A DNA stretch of 64,000 bases from positions 170,659,498 through 170,723,497 of the forward strand of contig JAPWDM010000001.1 of assembly GCA_035578155.1 (NCBI GenBank). Reading direction: 5' to 3'. Position numbers and translations under genes: made by a program. The notes beneath the pieces are model-generated. The model was not told the origin of the DNA and did no database searches. It worked only from the letters and a program-made list of their open reading frames with translations. Each line of letters begins with the position of its first letter. The first letter of the stretch is position 1. Positions 36,648-49,804 of this stretch are shown here, piece after piece. Source of the DNA: Brachynemurus nebulosus. Taxonomy: Eukaryota; Arthropoda; Insecta; Neuroptera; Myrmeleontidae.

Positions 36648-39348
36648 TACCCAAATACACAAACTAAAGTTAGACAATGGTTATATAACCGTTGTATAAC
36701 ATGGGTTATAAAACCGTAAATGTTATAAATTAGTTATAATAACGTTTCACGAACGTTTGACAAACGTTGTCATAACCGATTTTGCCCAGTTTTTTTACAA
36801 CCGTGGTTATATTCTAGGTTAATTCTAACGTTAGATTAACGTTATAAGAAAACGTTAAGCGAACGGTATTTTTAAATGTTAGATTAAAGTTTAATAACAA
36901 CTTTAAAGTAACGTTATTTACTAACGTTAGATTAACGTTTAATTAGATCTTTAAACTACGGTTATTTTCTAACGTTACTCTAAGGTTTAAAAATAACCTT
37001 AAAGTAACGGGGTTATATATTAGTTATAATAACGTTTCACGAACGTTTGACAAACGTTGTCATAACCGTTTTTGCCCAGTTTTCTTACAACCTTGGTTAT
37101 TTTCTGGATTGTTTCTAACGTTAGAATAACGTTTAATAGTAATTTTTTACCATTAATTCCGACGATCTTAAATTAAGAAAAGACAATTCAAATTTACAAG
37201 ATAAATTTATTTTAAATTCAGTTGTAATAGTAACAAGCTTTGGTACAAATTAGTTTTTACAAGTAACAAAAATACGTATTTCTTTTACCATATACAATAT
37301 ATTTAATACATTAATTACGTATAAAGTTTTCTGAATTAAAAATATGTTTTATTATAAACAATGGAAAACAGTTGTATTATAACGAATTGAAAAATTAAAG
37401 ATATTTTTTAATAGAGATAGGAACATTTAATTAATTATTTATTAATTTTTAAAAATTAATATAAAAAAAAATTTTAAAAATTTAATATGTAATAATTACA
37501 TTTAATGTAATAATATCTGGAATCCTTTATTTTTAGCAATTTGTTTACTTGAAATTTCAAAGCAGATATATGCAATAAATAATTTAATAACAGTTTAGTT
37601 ATAATTTATACTGATTTTAAAACTTCTACATTTTATTTCAGAGAAATAAGAACATATAAATTTTAACATGTAAAAAAATTGTTAGGAGTAGAGTATGCTT
37701 AATTTTTATATAGGTGTAATTTTTATGTAGTACCCATAGGGCCATAGTATTTAATTTTAAAATAATATTTTTTGAAAACAAAAATGTAACTGTAGAAAAA
37801 AAGTATAACTATATAAAAAAGTATAAAAATTTTTGCTAAATGTTATCTGCGTTTTTAAATAGAAAAGTTCTACGTTAATTTAACATTTACTTATAATTAA
37901 TATAATTTTGCTGAAAAGCATTTAACGTTGTAGTTTTAAGGACCAATCCCTATTTTCATCTTTAAATGGTTTATCCTCATTTTTCAACTCTCCAGATGAA
38001 ATACTTGCAACCGCTTCATAATTTTCACTAACAAAACATTCAAAAGTATTTTCTGAATTTAACAAAACATTATCCACAAACATGGCATCACTATTTTCAT
38101 TTTGGAAAATATTATTATGAGTATTATTTTGAACGATTTCACTGCTTTTCACATTATTATTTAATACCTACTGATTTCACTTTTCTTTTAAACGTTTTAC
38201 GGATAATAATTTTATTTTTAAACAACGAGTTCATTTTTTATAGATAATATATTTATATGTGGAAATTGCTTGCAATAAAACCAATCACTTATATATAACA
38301 GTTATAATGAAACTGACGCTAAATATATGGACGCGTGTGTTTCAGCACAACTTATGGTTTAGAATTAATTATAAAATGGTTATATTCGAACCATTGTTGT
38401 AAAATGATTATATTATAACCGATAAATTAAAATATGTCGTAAAATGGTTATATTGTAACCAGAAGTTTAAGATATGTTGCAAAATGGTTATATTATAACC
38501 AGAAGTTTAAAATACGTTGAATAATAGTTCAATGTAGGTAAAATTTCAAACTATCAATTTTATTCTGTATAATTATGACACCTACATAAATTTTATAAGT
38601 TAATCTAAAATTAATGATACAAACAATTTACAAAAATTATTCGTACTTTTTATGTACATAAATAAAGAAATCCTTATTGTTAAATTTCGATAGCAAAAAA
38701 ATAAAATCTAAAATTTGTTATAACAATTTAAAATAAGATATAAGGCGGTTGATTCCAGTATGACTCTTAGTTTATAATGGCTATATTATAATCAGTTTCA
38801 TGTAAATTAGAAAACGGTTGGACATAAACTTTAGCTGAAAACAAGTTACAAAATTTCTATATTATAACTTAATTTAAAATAAGGTACAAAATGATTGTAA
38901 TATAACTTTTAGTTTATAACGGTTATATTGTAATTATTAGTTTAATATGAATTACAAAACAGTTATATATAAACTTTAGCTAAAAATAAATTATAAAATT
39001 GCTATATCGTAACCTTTAATTTAAAATAAGCTATAAAATGGTTGTATTATACCTTTAAGTTTGGAATAGGTTACGAAGTTACAAGTTCCTCTTCAACTAA
39101 AAAATAACCAAATGTTGTGAATCAGTTTTTAAAACGGTGTTAAGAAACTTTTGTATGCTGGTTACATTATAGTTTTAAATCAACGTTAAAAAAACGATAG
39201 AAGTTAACTAATTTATTGTAAAGTTTAAGTCTAACTTGTGATTAACCCTTCAATACCTACAAGGAATTTTCTAACCAATTTTAAACTAATTTATTATTAT
39301 CGGCAAAAGTTAGGATCTAACCTCGGTTATAAGTTGTGTATTTGGGTA
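36648..39348. mobile_element. Unclassified 2.7-kb TIR element dense in GGTTATAA / AACGTTA motifs
   Basis: Bounded by TACCCAAATACACAA and its exact reverse complement (39334-39348); if the outer TA is the target duplication the element is 36650-39346. The outer 500 bases and the last 900 bases are packed with GGTTATAA/TTATAACC and TAACGTTAGA words. A direct repeat of about 85 bases (about 36725-36810 and 37016-37100) and near-tandem units of about 40 bases (38370-38520) lie inside. A minus-strand ORF (37922-38152) is the only coding candidate. Confidence 0.7.
37922..38152 (-). CDS. Hypothetical acidic, Asn-rich ORF inside a 2.7-kb TIR element
   Basis: About 75 codons on the minus strand; the first listed codon is GTG, and the frame is open upstream only to a TAG near 38170, where an AG could act as an acceptor. 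The product is acidic, with Ser/Asn/Glu-rich text and no low-complexity repetition, ending Trp-Ser-Leu-Lys-Leu-Gln-Arg. It lies in the middle of the 36648-39348 element and may be an exon of its transposase or of a captured gene. No motif recognised. Confidence 0.25.
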   Translation of the reverse strand: MKSSEIVQNNTHNNIFQNENSDAMFVDNVLLNSENTFECFVSENYEAVASISSGELKNEDKPFKDENRDWSLKLQR

Positions 39349-39963
39349 CGTTTGTTGAGAACTGACTTTAATCAAATATTACATAATGTTTGAATAAATG
39401 TTCAATTTCATCTTTGTCAGTGTAGGTAAATCAAGTAATTACTTTTTCCAGGAATCATTACAAAGTTTTATGTACATTTGACGATGACAATTTTCCTATG
39501 CAATTGATTGAATTGATTGATTTTTGGTTGACAAAATTGAATTCTCATATTTGTTAGTCAGTTTCAAAGGAATTAAACATTTCATTATAAAAATATTGTG
39601 CTGTACTTATATGTGCTATTAATTTCAATTATAATCAACTCCGTTTTTGACTCAATGAATATGTTGGGAACGAACTCAGAGTCTCCGACATAAGTGAGTT
39701 CCGAAATTCATGTGGATAAGACTTTCGAAGCAGGCGTTGTTTCATATTAGCCGTGAGCTCTTGTGAAATTTGAGAGATAAAATCGTCTCTTAAAATTAGG
39801 ATGAAGTTTAGATTTTGCTTGATTATTTGGCATAGTTTATTTTTAATGAGCTTTTTATTGGTTTTTATAAACCTAGAGTCGGAGCTACTTGAGGGACTCC
39901 ATACCTAAACCCCATAATTCCAAAATCTTTTAACCTATGTACGTGATATTTTGTATGTACGTA

Positions 39964-40810
39964 CACGGAGAGAAAAATCATATAATTTTTGTAGCGAAAA
40001 TTTTAGAAAAATTACCATGCTCTTTCTTATAATGCGTGCGCGATCGACAACCAAAATAAAAAATACGTGCTAGCATGGTAAAATTTAATGTGCTAACACA
40101 ACTTTTATCACACTCTTATGCATATATGTTATAGTTTAATTTTTGTTGTCGTACTCTTTCATTTGCGCATCTGACCCGCAACCTTATGTTGCTTGGGCTG
40201 TACCTGTAAAAACTTCGAAGATGCCCGATCTTTTCCGACTTTCGATTCTTTATGATGCATACAAAAATGATTGCCAACAATATATTCTAATACTAAAGAT
40301 AGTGAAGTAACAAAATGATGATTTAAACGGTGACATCCCCGTCCTCTAAGACAGTGTAATGAATACTCCTTGCTGCTTGTAAGACCGTCTAATGAATCAA
40401 GGTGCTTGGTCTAACCCGTCCGACCAAGTTGGTCGTCCACAGCTATGGTTGGCTATGTGACTTGCTATGAGTGAGGTACATTTCAACAGCGTTCACAACA
40501 CACACAACCTTCTTTCTCTTTTTTTCTTTCTACTATTAGCAGATAGCATTTCAAATATTATAATACAGCATGGTAACTTTTGTAAGAAAAGCAATTAAAA
40601 AATATTTTTTTATTGGCAATGGATTTTTTTACTGTGCTGTTTTACAAATTTTACGGAGCTAATATTACGGAAACAACATTCTATCCTTTAAATTTTCTAT
40701 GATTAATTATAATTTTTATATTTTTACCGTACAAAATTGAATATGTTGGCCTTTTACACGTCGATTGTAGTGCTGAGCACAGTAATTTTTATATGAATTT
40801 TCTCTCCGTC
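39964..40810. mobile_element. CACGGAGAG-ended element with TA flanks
   Basis: Left CACGGAGAGAAAAATC and right TTTTCTCTCCGTC are inverted (last base changed), flanked by TA. The right 100 bases match the arm of the foldback at 1470-1684 (CCGTACAAAATTGAATATGT, ACACGTCGATTGTAG). The interior is unrelated. Confidence 0.72.
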
Positions 40811-40812
40811 TA

Positions 40813-43492
40813 GATGTATGTAATATTACAAGTAGAAACGTCAGGTAATTTGCAACAAGAAAAATTTTTCTCCTAATTTCTGGAGGCACTTTTCCGTATT
40901 AGAAAGCAGGCATAACAACTTCATTTCACGTACAACGTCTTTTGGCGTATCGTTAGAAAGGGCACGTAAAATAAAGTTGAAGTTCCTGTTACCATTTTTC
41001 AGTTCTAAATCCCGTTTTCGAAATACTAAGTTTCAAAGTGGCGAATAACTTGTATCCCCCCACCCTGCCGCAATTTTTAAACTGTTGATGCAGAAACTCT
41101 GAAAAAAATTTAAATACTAGCACTTACTAAAAGCACTTAATGGACTAAATTGCATCGATAACTTCTAGAGACATGGGCAAGCAAATTAAATTCCAAAAGT
41201 AATTTAGAGTAGAGAAAATCGTCCCCAATAAATGGAATTTTGTATGGCAATCTGGACCGAAAAATGGACAATATTTTTTTCGCTTTAGTATGTACCTAAA
41301 TATTTTGAAATGGGGTTGAATTTGTTTCCATCACATTTCATTTTTAAGCTTTGTTTGTAAATTATTGAATGTCAATCTCGTTAAGAAGCAACATATAAGA
41401 ACTTTTTGTTATTACTAAAGAATATGTGTTGCAAAAAAAGTAGATTTCAAACTTTCGTATTTAAAAGAGACAATTTTCCATATAAAATAGAATAAATGTA
41501 ACCCATACAATATAGAGATAACTGTATCGAATATAACTGTACTTAATCTTATTTACATTTCATATTGCCGCATAAAAGCTAAAATGTTTTAGTAGGTAAC
41601 TAAAGCTTTATGCACACTTAGAACATATCTTTAGTTATTAAATTTGAGTGTTGAAATATTGAAAGATACATTTTGTGGAAATAGCGATAATACTTATTAA
41701 GTCTTCTGGTATTATGTAATATCACAGCGGTTAAAATACATTAGTTAACTTACTAACTTTCAATTAATCATATATATTTAAGTAGTATAGATTTACATTT
41801 AGGTATGTATATTTAAGTGTATATAAATGCATAGTAAATTAGAGAGCCACATTTATATGTTCCGTGATCTCTACTTGACTCCGCTATTCTGCAGTTCAGT
41901 TAAATCGTTTTGGTCAATGAAAGTTATACATATTATAAGGTACTTTCAGTGTTACCTAAATGACGACATAGCTACTGATGTTAGTTTCTATCTGGGAAAG
42001 ATCCCCCATATCTGACTATACCCTTTTTCGATTTTCCCTGATTATCTCGAAAACTATAGGAGATAGGAAAAAACACCCTATTAGGCACAACACTATTTTT
42101 AAAGTACTTTCGATTGATGTGCTTAATTCCAGAGTCGGACCAACTGGCGGGGCTGTTCGACAGGTTAAGGGTGAAAAATACTTTTTTTTTTAAATGTGTT
42201 GCACCCCTTGAATTTAAATAAAACTTGGTATGGTAATAAAGTAGACTAAGGCCCAGTTACTATATTTTATTTTCTATAACGAGGACTGGGATGTTAATAA
42301 CTATATGTCTAATATTCTAGAGAGTTTCTGCCTTCATGTGAATTTGGGTTAAGTACTTACCGAGAAAAAAATTTTTGAATAAAGCACTCATTTTTTATTC
42401 TTTTTTTAGTTATCTCCGTAACTACTCGGTTTTAGCCGGGAAAGTGGTATATATCAATTACTTATAGCCTCACCCTACCGTTAGAACAGTTATTAATATA
42501 AGTTGCTATTGGGGGGCAATTTCGCCATGGAAGTACGGCTAGGCCCTTTGTTTACATAATTCGTTATTAAATACTTTTTATACGTCTATTTATTGTCTAT
42601 ACGTAAATTGTACATGAAATACAATAATTGTTTCTAGTACATATATTATTTCTAATAAATTTACTAATAGGTTAAATACGATATCTGGTACTGATGTCTC
42701 AGTTTAAAAATTATTAAAAATATTGATGATTTTAATACACTAGACATGTTTTCCTGAGTTATTTTTTTTTAAATAATGTAAAATAAAAGCCTACAAAATA
42801 CGCAATAGTTCCGCTTCCCCAGTTTGAGACTCGAGCGTTACCCCCACTTTGCCTCCTGTTATAATATTTATTTCATAAGAGCTAAAAATGTTTTGTTTAT
42901 ATTAAATGAAAGAAAAATTACCTAAATTGAATAAATATAGTAAGACAATTTAAGTTTGTAACATCATTATTCGACTAACTGATCAGCATTGTTTATACTG
43001 TTCCACTGTTTCACTGTTATGTATCAATTAGTGACCTCATTATGTAAACAGATAGACATAAATGATTATGTGACATATATCGGTGTTATGCATGCAGGTA
43101 TAAAAATTAAATTAGAAAAATACATTTAGAGATGCGAGCGTGTTCTTGCAAAATTTTATGAGGTGATACGCATATTTGATCAGTAAAAGAAACAGGTTAC
43201 ACAATAGTCAATACTTTTTAATTAATAATTAGATTTTTAAAAATAAATAAAAAAGAAATAAAATAAACTTGTTAACTGCGTACATAAATAGATGATTGTA
43301 ATAAAAATGATATACCATTAAGTAATTATACCTAACTGTAAGTCCAATACCGTACACAGGTACATTATACTCATATAGTACAATTATGCATATCAGCATA
43401 TCTATACATATATTAAACGTAAACCACTAGAGTTTCGTTACATGGTTATATAAATGTTAATTTAAATTTTTAAGTTACATTATTATTTTTAG
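40813..43492. other. Gene-free stretch
   Basis: A+T-rich. Around 41960-42480 the text has the character of an old dispersed repeat, but no second copy is in this window. Open frames at 41827-42193 lack motifs. Confidence 0.4.
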
Positions 43493-43696
43493 ACCCCCGT
43501 ACTTGTTTTGACGCTCCTGGAAAAATTTTCAATTTTGACACAATCATAAATTACTGAACTACAATTTCTGAATTTAGACATAAAGAAATTTATTACCTTG
43601 CTAGCGAGCAATTGGAATTCGGTGGGAGAACAACAATTCCTGGAAAAGCTATTCCCCTCGTTTCATTTTGCGGAACTATTGAGAAGGAACACTGCA
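43493..43696 (+). pseudogene. SVWC-like exon block with one in-frame TGA
   Basis: Acceptor TTATTTTTAG (to 43492) and donor A|GTATGT (43697) bound a 204-nt block with phase 1 at both ends, the same entry phase as exon 2 of the intact gene. One frame is open throughout except a TGA at 43555-43557. Its beginning, Thr-Cys-Phe-Asp-Ala-Pro-Gly then Asp-Thr, parallels Thr-Cys-Thr-Phe-Gly-Gly then Asp-Thr of the intact gene. The later part has Phe-Gly-Gly, Ile-Pro-Gly-Lys and two cysteines (codons 43669-43671 and 43693-43695). Composition is clearly more gene-like than its surroundings. It may be a recent pseudogene exon, or two exons separated near the TGA. No partner exon was found. Confidence 0.4.
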
Positions 43697-44220
43697 GTAT
43701 GTATTTAAATTTTTTATTTTATTTTAAATTCTGCATCGATTAAAAAAAAGCAGCCACTAGAACGCTCGTGGTCATTTTTTAAAATTCTAAGCATCTTTTT
43801 GAGAGTAAGTTCTTCGCCTATAATAATACACACAGAGTAATAAACATTAATTCATCATCATAAGATTACAATTATAAGTATTATAACAAAATCAATTATT
43901 TCGTAAAACAAGAATGTTTATTAAACCAAATAAACAAAACAGACAAACAAAATGAAAACAAAAATAAAACAAAACATTTGACCTCCACCACTTTACTGTA
44001 TTGTCTACTGTTGATGGGTATACTTTGTTTCAACAACAGTGTAAGCTCTCAATAATGCTGCCTCCCTACTTACTTCTCAGTAAAGCTACTGCCATTTCTA
44101 TCGTAAGTTTAATTCCAAGCAAGATTTTGAATCGTTCCATCTGCATATACCACTCTCAATAACGTCACGTCCAGGCAATAAAAATATAAGCATCTCGTTT
44201 TCTGTGGATGAAAAAATTAT

Positions 44221-44284
<64 letters not shown>
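44221..44284. repeat. (TA)n microsatellite
   Basis: About 64 bp of pure TA; here without recognisable AGCGAATTTCC-family flanks. Confidence 0.95.
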
Positions 44285-44286
<2 letters not shown>

Positions 44287-45335
44287 GGTGGTGTAATTAG
44301 AACCTGTTCCAGATAGAATATTATGTACATCTATGTTCAATTACCGACAGTAAATATTGGTTATAAAAATTATGTGCGAGTCACAAGAATTCTACTACCA
44401 GTTAGACGTATGTGTACATACACTACTTGATACAGTTTCTAATTTCACTAACAGAGGCGCAGGTGAGAATCTTCCTGTCTCCAGTAGATCAAATCCTACA
44501 CGACCTAAATTAAAACTTTCTTTTATTTTTTTAATTGATGGCATTATTCAGAATGAATAAAACAAAATATAACGGTGAAGAACACGGACTTAGGACGAGA
44601 ATACAATCTTCCAATCATTTTACTTTCCTACTGAACAATTTGGTATTATTGAGAACTTCTACTGTACTCTTGTTTCCATTACACATAGAAACTGCAAGAG
44701 GGGAGAGACTATTGGGGTAAAACAATAAAAATATAAATAAAAACAAAGGAAGATAAAACGAATAGGGAAGCGAATAGAATAGTACACAAAACAAATGAAC
44801 ATTTAAAATTTAATTTCATTAAAAATGTAATAATAAAAAAGTAAAAGACAAGAAGCCGCTTCCAAAGTTTTATTATAGAAAATTACAGTAATGTTCATAA
44901 AAACTGTAATGACTTGTAAATCTTTTTAGATTTAGGATCGTGTTCCGCATACTGTGTTTAGCGAAACACTGATAGTCCGCAAGCAGTCTTGAAGTGTTTG
45001 GCGAAAAATTGTTAAGAATTGTGCGCGGGCAAATTATTATTAAAATAGAGGGCGAGCGAAGAACACGGTATGCTTTTATGTGTTCAATCTCTAAATTTTT
45101 TTGAGCGCTCGGTAAGTTTTTTTTTTTTTTTATTACTCAGTTTCTTCTTCTTTTTGGCTCGCCAAATAGTGTTCCGTATAAATTTCCGCGGTGAAAAAAA
45201 TTTTCTGGAACACTGATTTAGAAGGATACTTCTGAAAAATTATCATTATGTGCAAAGTATAGATAATAATATAAAGATGTATATTATATACGTATTAAAC
45301 GTTGCCGTTGTTAGAGATATCGAATTTTTTTTTAA

Positions 45336-45568
45336 CCCCTTTAGCGGCTACCCCGAGCACAGCTCGTCATATGAATTATACAACTTGAATGACTCTCCCG
45401 ATCTGAACTCGCCTCGTGTTGGTAACTGTAAGATGCTGTCATCTGCTATCGTAAAAGCATTACTAAAGCAAAAATTATCGAATGGGTACACTATATAATT
45501 ATGCAATTTAATTAAGTATTTTCAAAGATCATTTTATTTGGTTAGTTTTACATGAGCCGCTAAAGGGG
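45336..45568. mobile_element. piggyBac-like MITE
   Basis: TTAA (45332-45335 and 45569-45572) flanks CCCCTTTAGCGGCT and its exact reverse complement. The 233-bp interior is unusually G+C-balanced and open in one plus-strand frame to 45498, ending in Met-Leu-Ser-Ser-Ala-Ile-Val-Lys-Ala-Leu-Leu text. That may be chance or a scrap of a donor gene. Confidence 0.82.
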
Positions 45569-45572
45569 TTAA

Positions 45573-47752
45573 TATTGAAGTGTGAAAATGACAGGGCAAA
45601 TCGTTAACTTTAAACGTTGAAATGTGTATGGAGTTATAACTCAAAATTTGTTTACCACAAAGAATTTTCAGAAGCTTACAATTTTATTTTGGATACTGAC
45701 TGTTTGGCAAAAAGTTTTGGATAAAAAGTTGTAAATTATCTACAAATAAAGTTCTTGCCAAAATTTTTGATGATCTTCAATTTTAGTTAACAGTCGACCT
45801 ATAACACATTCAATACCCAAAAAAAAAAATTGCTCCCTTCGCGAAACGCACCGTCCTATTACCTTTTAATTAATCTATATAAAATTCCCCTGTACGCTAC
45901 TACTTAATGGTTAGTGTTGCGATCATTATGGACGCTACTGTTCTGTGCACTTATAGCATAATTTCCATGTATATGAATGGTTTATTGAAATGTAAAATAA
46001 TATGAAAAGGGGTTTGTTCGTCAGTCATATGATTAAGATTTAATATTAAATATTTTTCCAATTGTTTTTGTAAATGTGTTTTACATAAAATTTGTATTAT
46101 TTTTATTGTGTGCAATGGTAAGTGTGCTGATGATAAAATAAAATGTTTTATAAAGTAATTTAATATTTAATTTATGGGCCCTACTATTACCAAGTCAAAT
46201 AAGAGCATGGTAAAAGTCACTATTGTTTAGCAATGTTTTTACAAAATAAATTAATCATATATGAAAATGCAAAATTAAATACAAATTTAATAATTTAAAA
46301 TTGTTTTCCAAAAATTATGGGTAATGTTTGTTTGCTGAGTCCACCTGTATACGTATATTACCTTTGACCTTTTTCCTCTCATGTTGATAAAAATAATTTT
46401 GTGAAATTTTTTATTATTATTTTCTAGGAAATGCATACTCTTTTCCTTTCTTATGTAACAACATATTAATTAAAGTAACACTGGTTTTTCTTTTTTTTCT
46501 TTTTTTTTTAATTAACAACTCAATTAGCGAAAGAAAGTCAGAATTCAGAAACAAAAAAATTATTGAATGTGTATTTTTAAATTACTGGAGTACTGTACTA
46601 CTCAGTGTCATTTTTCGTCACTTGGTTTGTCGTAAACGAATTTTTTTCAAATTTTACATCAAAATTAATAATAAAATTAAAAACAATTAAATTTTTTTGA
46701 CAAATAAAATGGCTAAGTGATATAAACTTTAAGTTAAATTAAATTCTTCAATTATTGAAACTGGTGTGTTTCAAAAATATGTCATTCCTACTTATATCCT
46801 TTAATTTAGTATTTTAGTACGCTGACCATTCAGCTTGCTATTGCCTAAATGCCTCCTAAACTTGGCTTGTATTCCCGACAATTTCGTCTTTCGTGAGGAA
46901 TAGTCATCCCTACCCACTCATTAAATAATATACTATTGGTTAAATCAGTAGTTCAGTAGCTAGCAACGCTACCAAACTTTTATATAGCCCAATTTTTTAA
47001 TTACTTAATTTATGGTTCCATATAATATTGAATTATAGTAGATTTCAATTATCCGTACTTAAGGTATAATTGGTGCGAGATAGTCAGGTACAAAAAGCTC
47101 AGCGAAAAACTTCAAAAATTTATTTTATCAAAAATTAAATAATGTATTAATATTCTTCAGTTGTTATGTTTGTATACCACTTGTTTTTTTTTTTTTTTAA
47201 TTTCCGCGCGCTTAAGTTGTAGCAATATAAAAGCGTTGTTGAAAAACCGTTGTAAAAACGTTGTAAAATGATGTTTTAAAATTATATTTCAAAAACTTTT
47301 ATTCGATAATTTTTATTTGTTATTAAATATGGTTTGGAACTTTGTATTTTATCGGTAATATATTAAATATTTGTCAAATTCCTTTGACACGTTTTCATTT
47401 TATTCAAAAAAATCGTGTGAATATGTCAACTACCCATAAGATCTCGTGTTAAAATTACAAAACTTTGAAACCGTTTTTCTCAAAATTTGGGCGTCAATTT
47501 TTTTTCGGTGTAAGCTCGTATTGTTGATATTGAATTAAATAAATGTCTAGAGAAATTTCGTTAAAATCCTTTGAAAAATCGTTTTTCGCACCAACTACCT
47601 TAAATTATTCGATTAGTCTGTATTAGGTTACACGGAGATTTTCGAATTTTCAGAAATTTTTTGAACTCTATCCACTCCAGAAGCATATTCTCATGTTAAA
47701 AAATCTTCTGTTAGGTGATCACTTTTTCCACCAATTGATAAAGAAAACTTGA
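45573..47752. other. Gene-free stretch
   Basis: A+T-rich throughout, with poly-T/A runs. No paired repeats or coding signal seen. Confidence 0.45.
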
Positions 47753-48610
47753 GGGGGACCACTAGTGTGACCATCTGAAAAAAGGTGATTCTTGGGAATC
47801 TTTTAAAGAAAACTACTGTATGGAATGTTTTAATATTTTAAAGATATGTTCGCTGATATATAATTAACTTATGATAAAGTTTTTGGACCCAAAAATTGAA
47901 AATTTAGTGAGTTATTTGCGATCTCCCAGGGCTCCAAAAAAAAAGTTCCCCTACTGCTGCAATGATAGCGACCTTCACAGTGCCTGAAATCAAGAAAACT
48001 AAAAAGCGTATTAAACTAGAAGGTATTTCCCGTTCCATGAATCTCAACGGAAAAAAAGTTGAAATTTAACAAAATGGCGAAGTTTTTAAAAAAAAAGTTT
48101 TAAATTTTGCACGAAAATTTGATGATTTTTGGCTTGCAAAAATTACATTTTTTATTCGATCGGAAAACTGGAGGTTCATGGCACGAAGAAACGTATATAA
48201 ACGAAGCTGCAATAAGAATCATCTCAATCGGATGATTTGTTTTCGAGTTATAACTGCAACAAATTTGAAAAACGTAGTTTTTCTTTACTTTACCTTTTAG
48301 ATTTAATCACTGAGAGTTTTTACTAAAATTATTTACGATGTACTCACTGTAACAGTCATAGTAAAACTAGATGAGTCGTAATATAAATGTGCCAGGGTCT
48401 AGCTTCTCCACGACATGTGACTGGCAGCCACTTCCAAAAACTCCCGAACTATCAACCTTCATACATTTCTCAATACCTCGAAGTTAACAATGAAAAACAG
48501 AATCCACTCTTCGGATGGGTGTAACTTAAAAACTATTTTTAAAAGTATAGACTATCGAAGCATGCAAACAAATCTTCCAATTTCTTAAAAATTTCACACT
48601 AGAGTCCCCC
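47753..48610. mobile_element. MITE with GGGGGAC ends and TTAA-like flanks
   Basis: The left TTGA|GGGGGACCACTAGTGTGA and the right TCACACTAGAGTCCCCC|TTAA are inverted repeats. The left flank is TTGA, one change from TTAA. No ORF in the interior. Confidence 0.68.
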
Positions 48611-48699
48611 TTAAGAAAATAAACATTTCTTTAATTACTAGCCGTATACCCGATGGGATTTCCCATCGGCAACATCTTTTTATTAGGTACTCACTGCTC

Positions 48700-48955
48700 A
48701 CTTTCAATGTTTTTCAAAAGCTTAAATACCAATTTCCACGTTTCTAATTTCAAAAATGACGAACTTCCCATACGAACTTTCATTTCCTGCTTTAACCTCT
48801 TAGGGAATTAATTTCTAGAAATGTTTGCGCAACTGACTTTTATTTATAAGTAGTAATGCCTAAAGATCAATCTTCATATCTTCTGTGCTAAATTTCGTCC
48901 TTCTAAACCACACAGTTTAGGCTGTGCGTTGTCTGTCAATCAGTGTACAAAATAT
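48700..48955 (-). repeat. Dispersed repeat with TGAC start, copy 2 (inverted)
   Basis: Ends CACACAGTTTAGGCTGTGCG then TTGTCTGTCAATCAG; it corresponds to the reverse complement of 24805-25000. It abuts the AGCGAATTTCC element at 48988. Confidence 0.6.
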
Positions 48956-49108
48956 TATTTATTTGAGTAGTCATAGTAACATATTTTAGCGAATTTCGAA
49001 AACTCGAAATTCAGCTATTACAGTAGGTGTCATGACGCAATCTGAGTCCGGGACTATGGCAGAAATCTGTTTTGAGGTCCCTAGAATACGAAAATGATAT
49101 TCACTAAA

Positions 49109-49111
<3 letters not shown>

Positions 49112-49151
<40 letters not shown>
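49112..49151. repeat. (TA)n microsatellite
   Basis: About 40 bp of TA in the 3' part of the AGCGAATTTCC element, followed by CGATAACTCTCGAACGAAAC as in the other copies. Confidence 0.95.
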
Positions 49152-49156
<5 letters not shown>

Positions 49157-49804
49157 CGCCACGATAACTCTCGAACGAAACGTCTAATGCTTATGAAATT
49201 TTGTGTGCGGACTGGATTCTGAATTCGCTCGGCTAAGTTCGTTAGCCAGACACGTCGGATGCCCAGAAGTAGGTTTTCTGGCCATTTTTTATCATTCGAT
49301 CCTATCATAAGGCAGTTCAATTTTTACATCGTTGAAAAGGAAAAAAAAAATTATGAAGAAAATATTCTTATAATTTTCTTTCTATTTTAAGTATTTTTCG
49401 AGAAAATGTAAATTTTCACTTTTATTCTTTCTTTGTTAGTCTAATAAGTAATTTATATTTATATCTCAGTTCTTTATTAAGTATAAAAATATTTCACTTT
49501 TTTATTAAAGAATTTTGTGAGAACAAGTGAAAACTATTCACATATATTTGATATAACACACATACATGTATAGAGTTTTGTTTCTCATTTATTGCATTAT
49601 AATTAGCATGGTTCTATCCCATGTTAAAAAATGTAAATTAAACAGATTTTCTAAGCTAATGTAATGAAGAATTTTTTTTTTTTTATTGAATTTTTAAGTA
49701 AACAAGAAATTGAAGATTATGTTATGATATAATATTATTAAATATATGAAACAAAACAAAGTATGTATAATGTACATATGTATGCACGGAAAAATATTTT
49801 GAAT

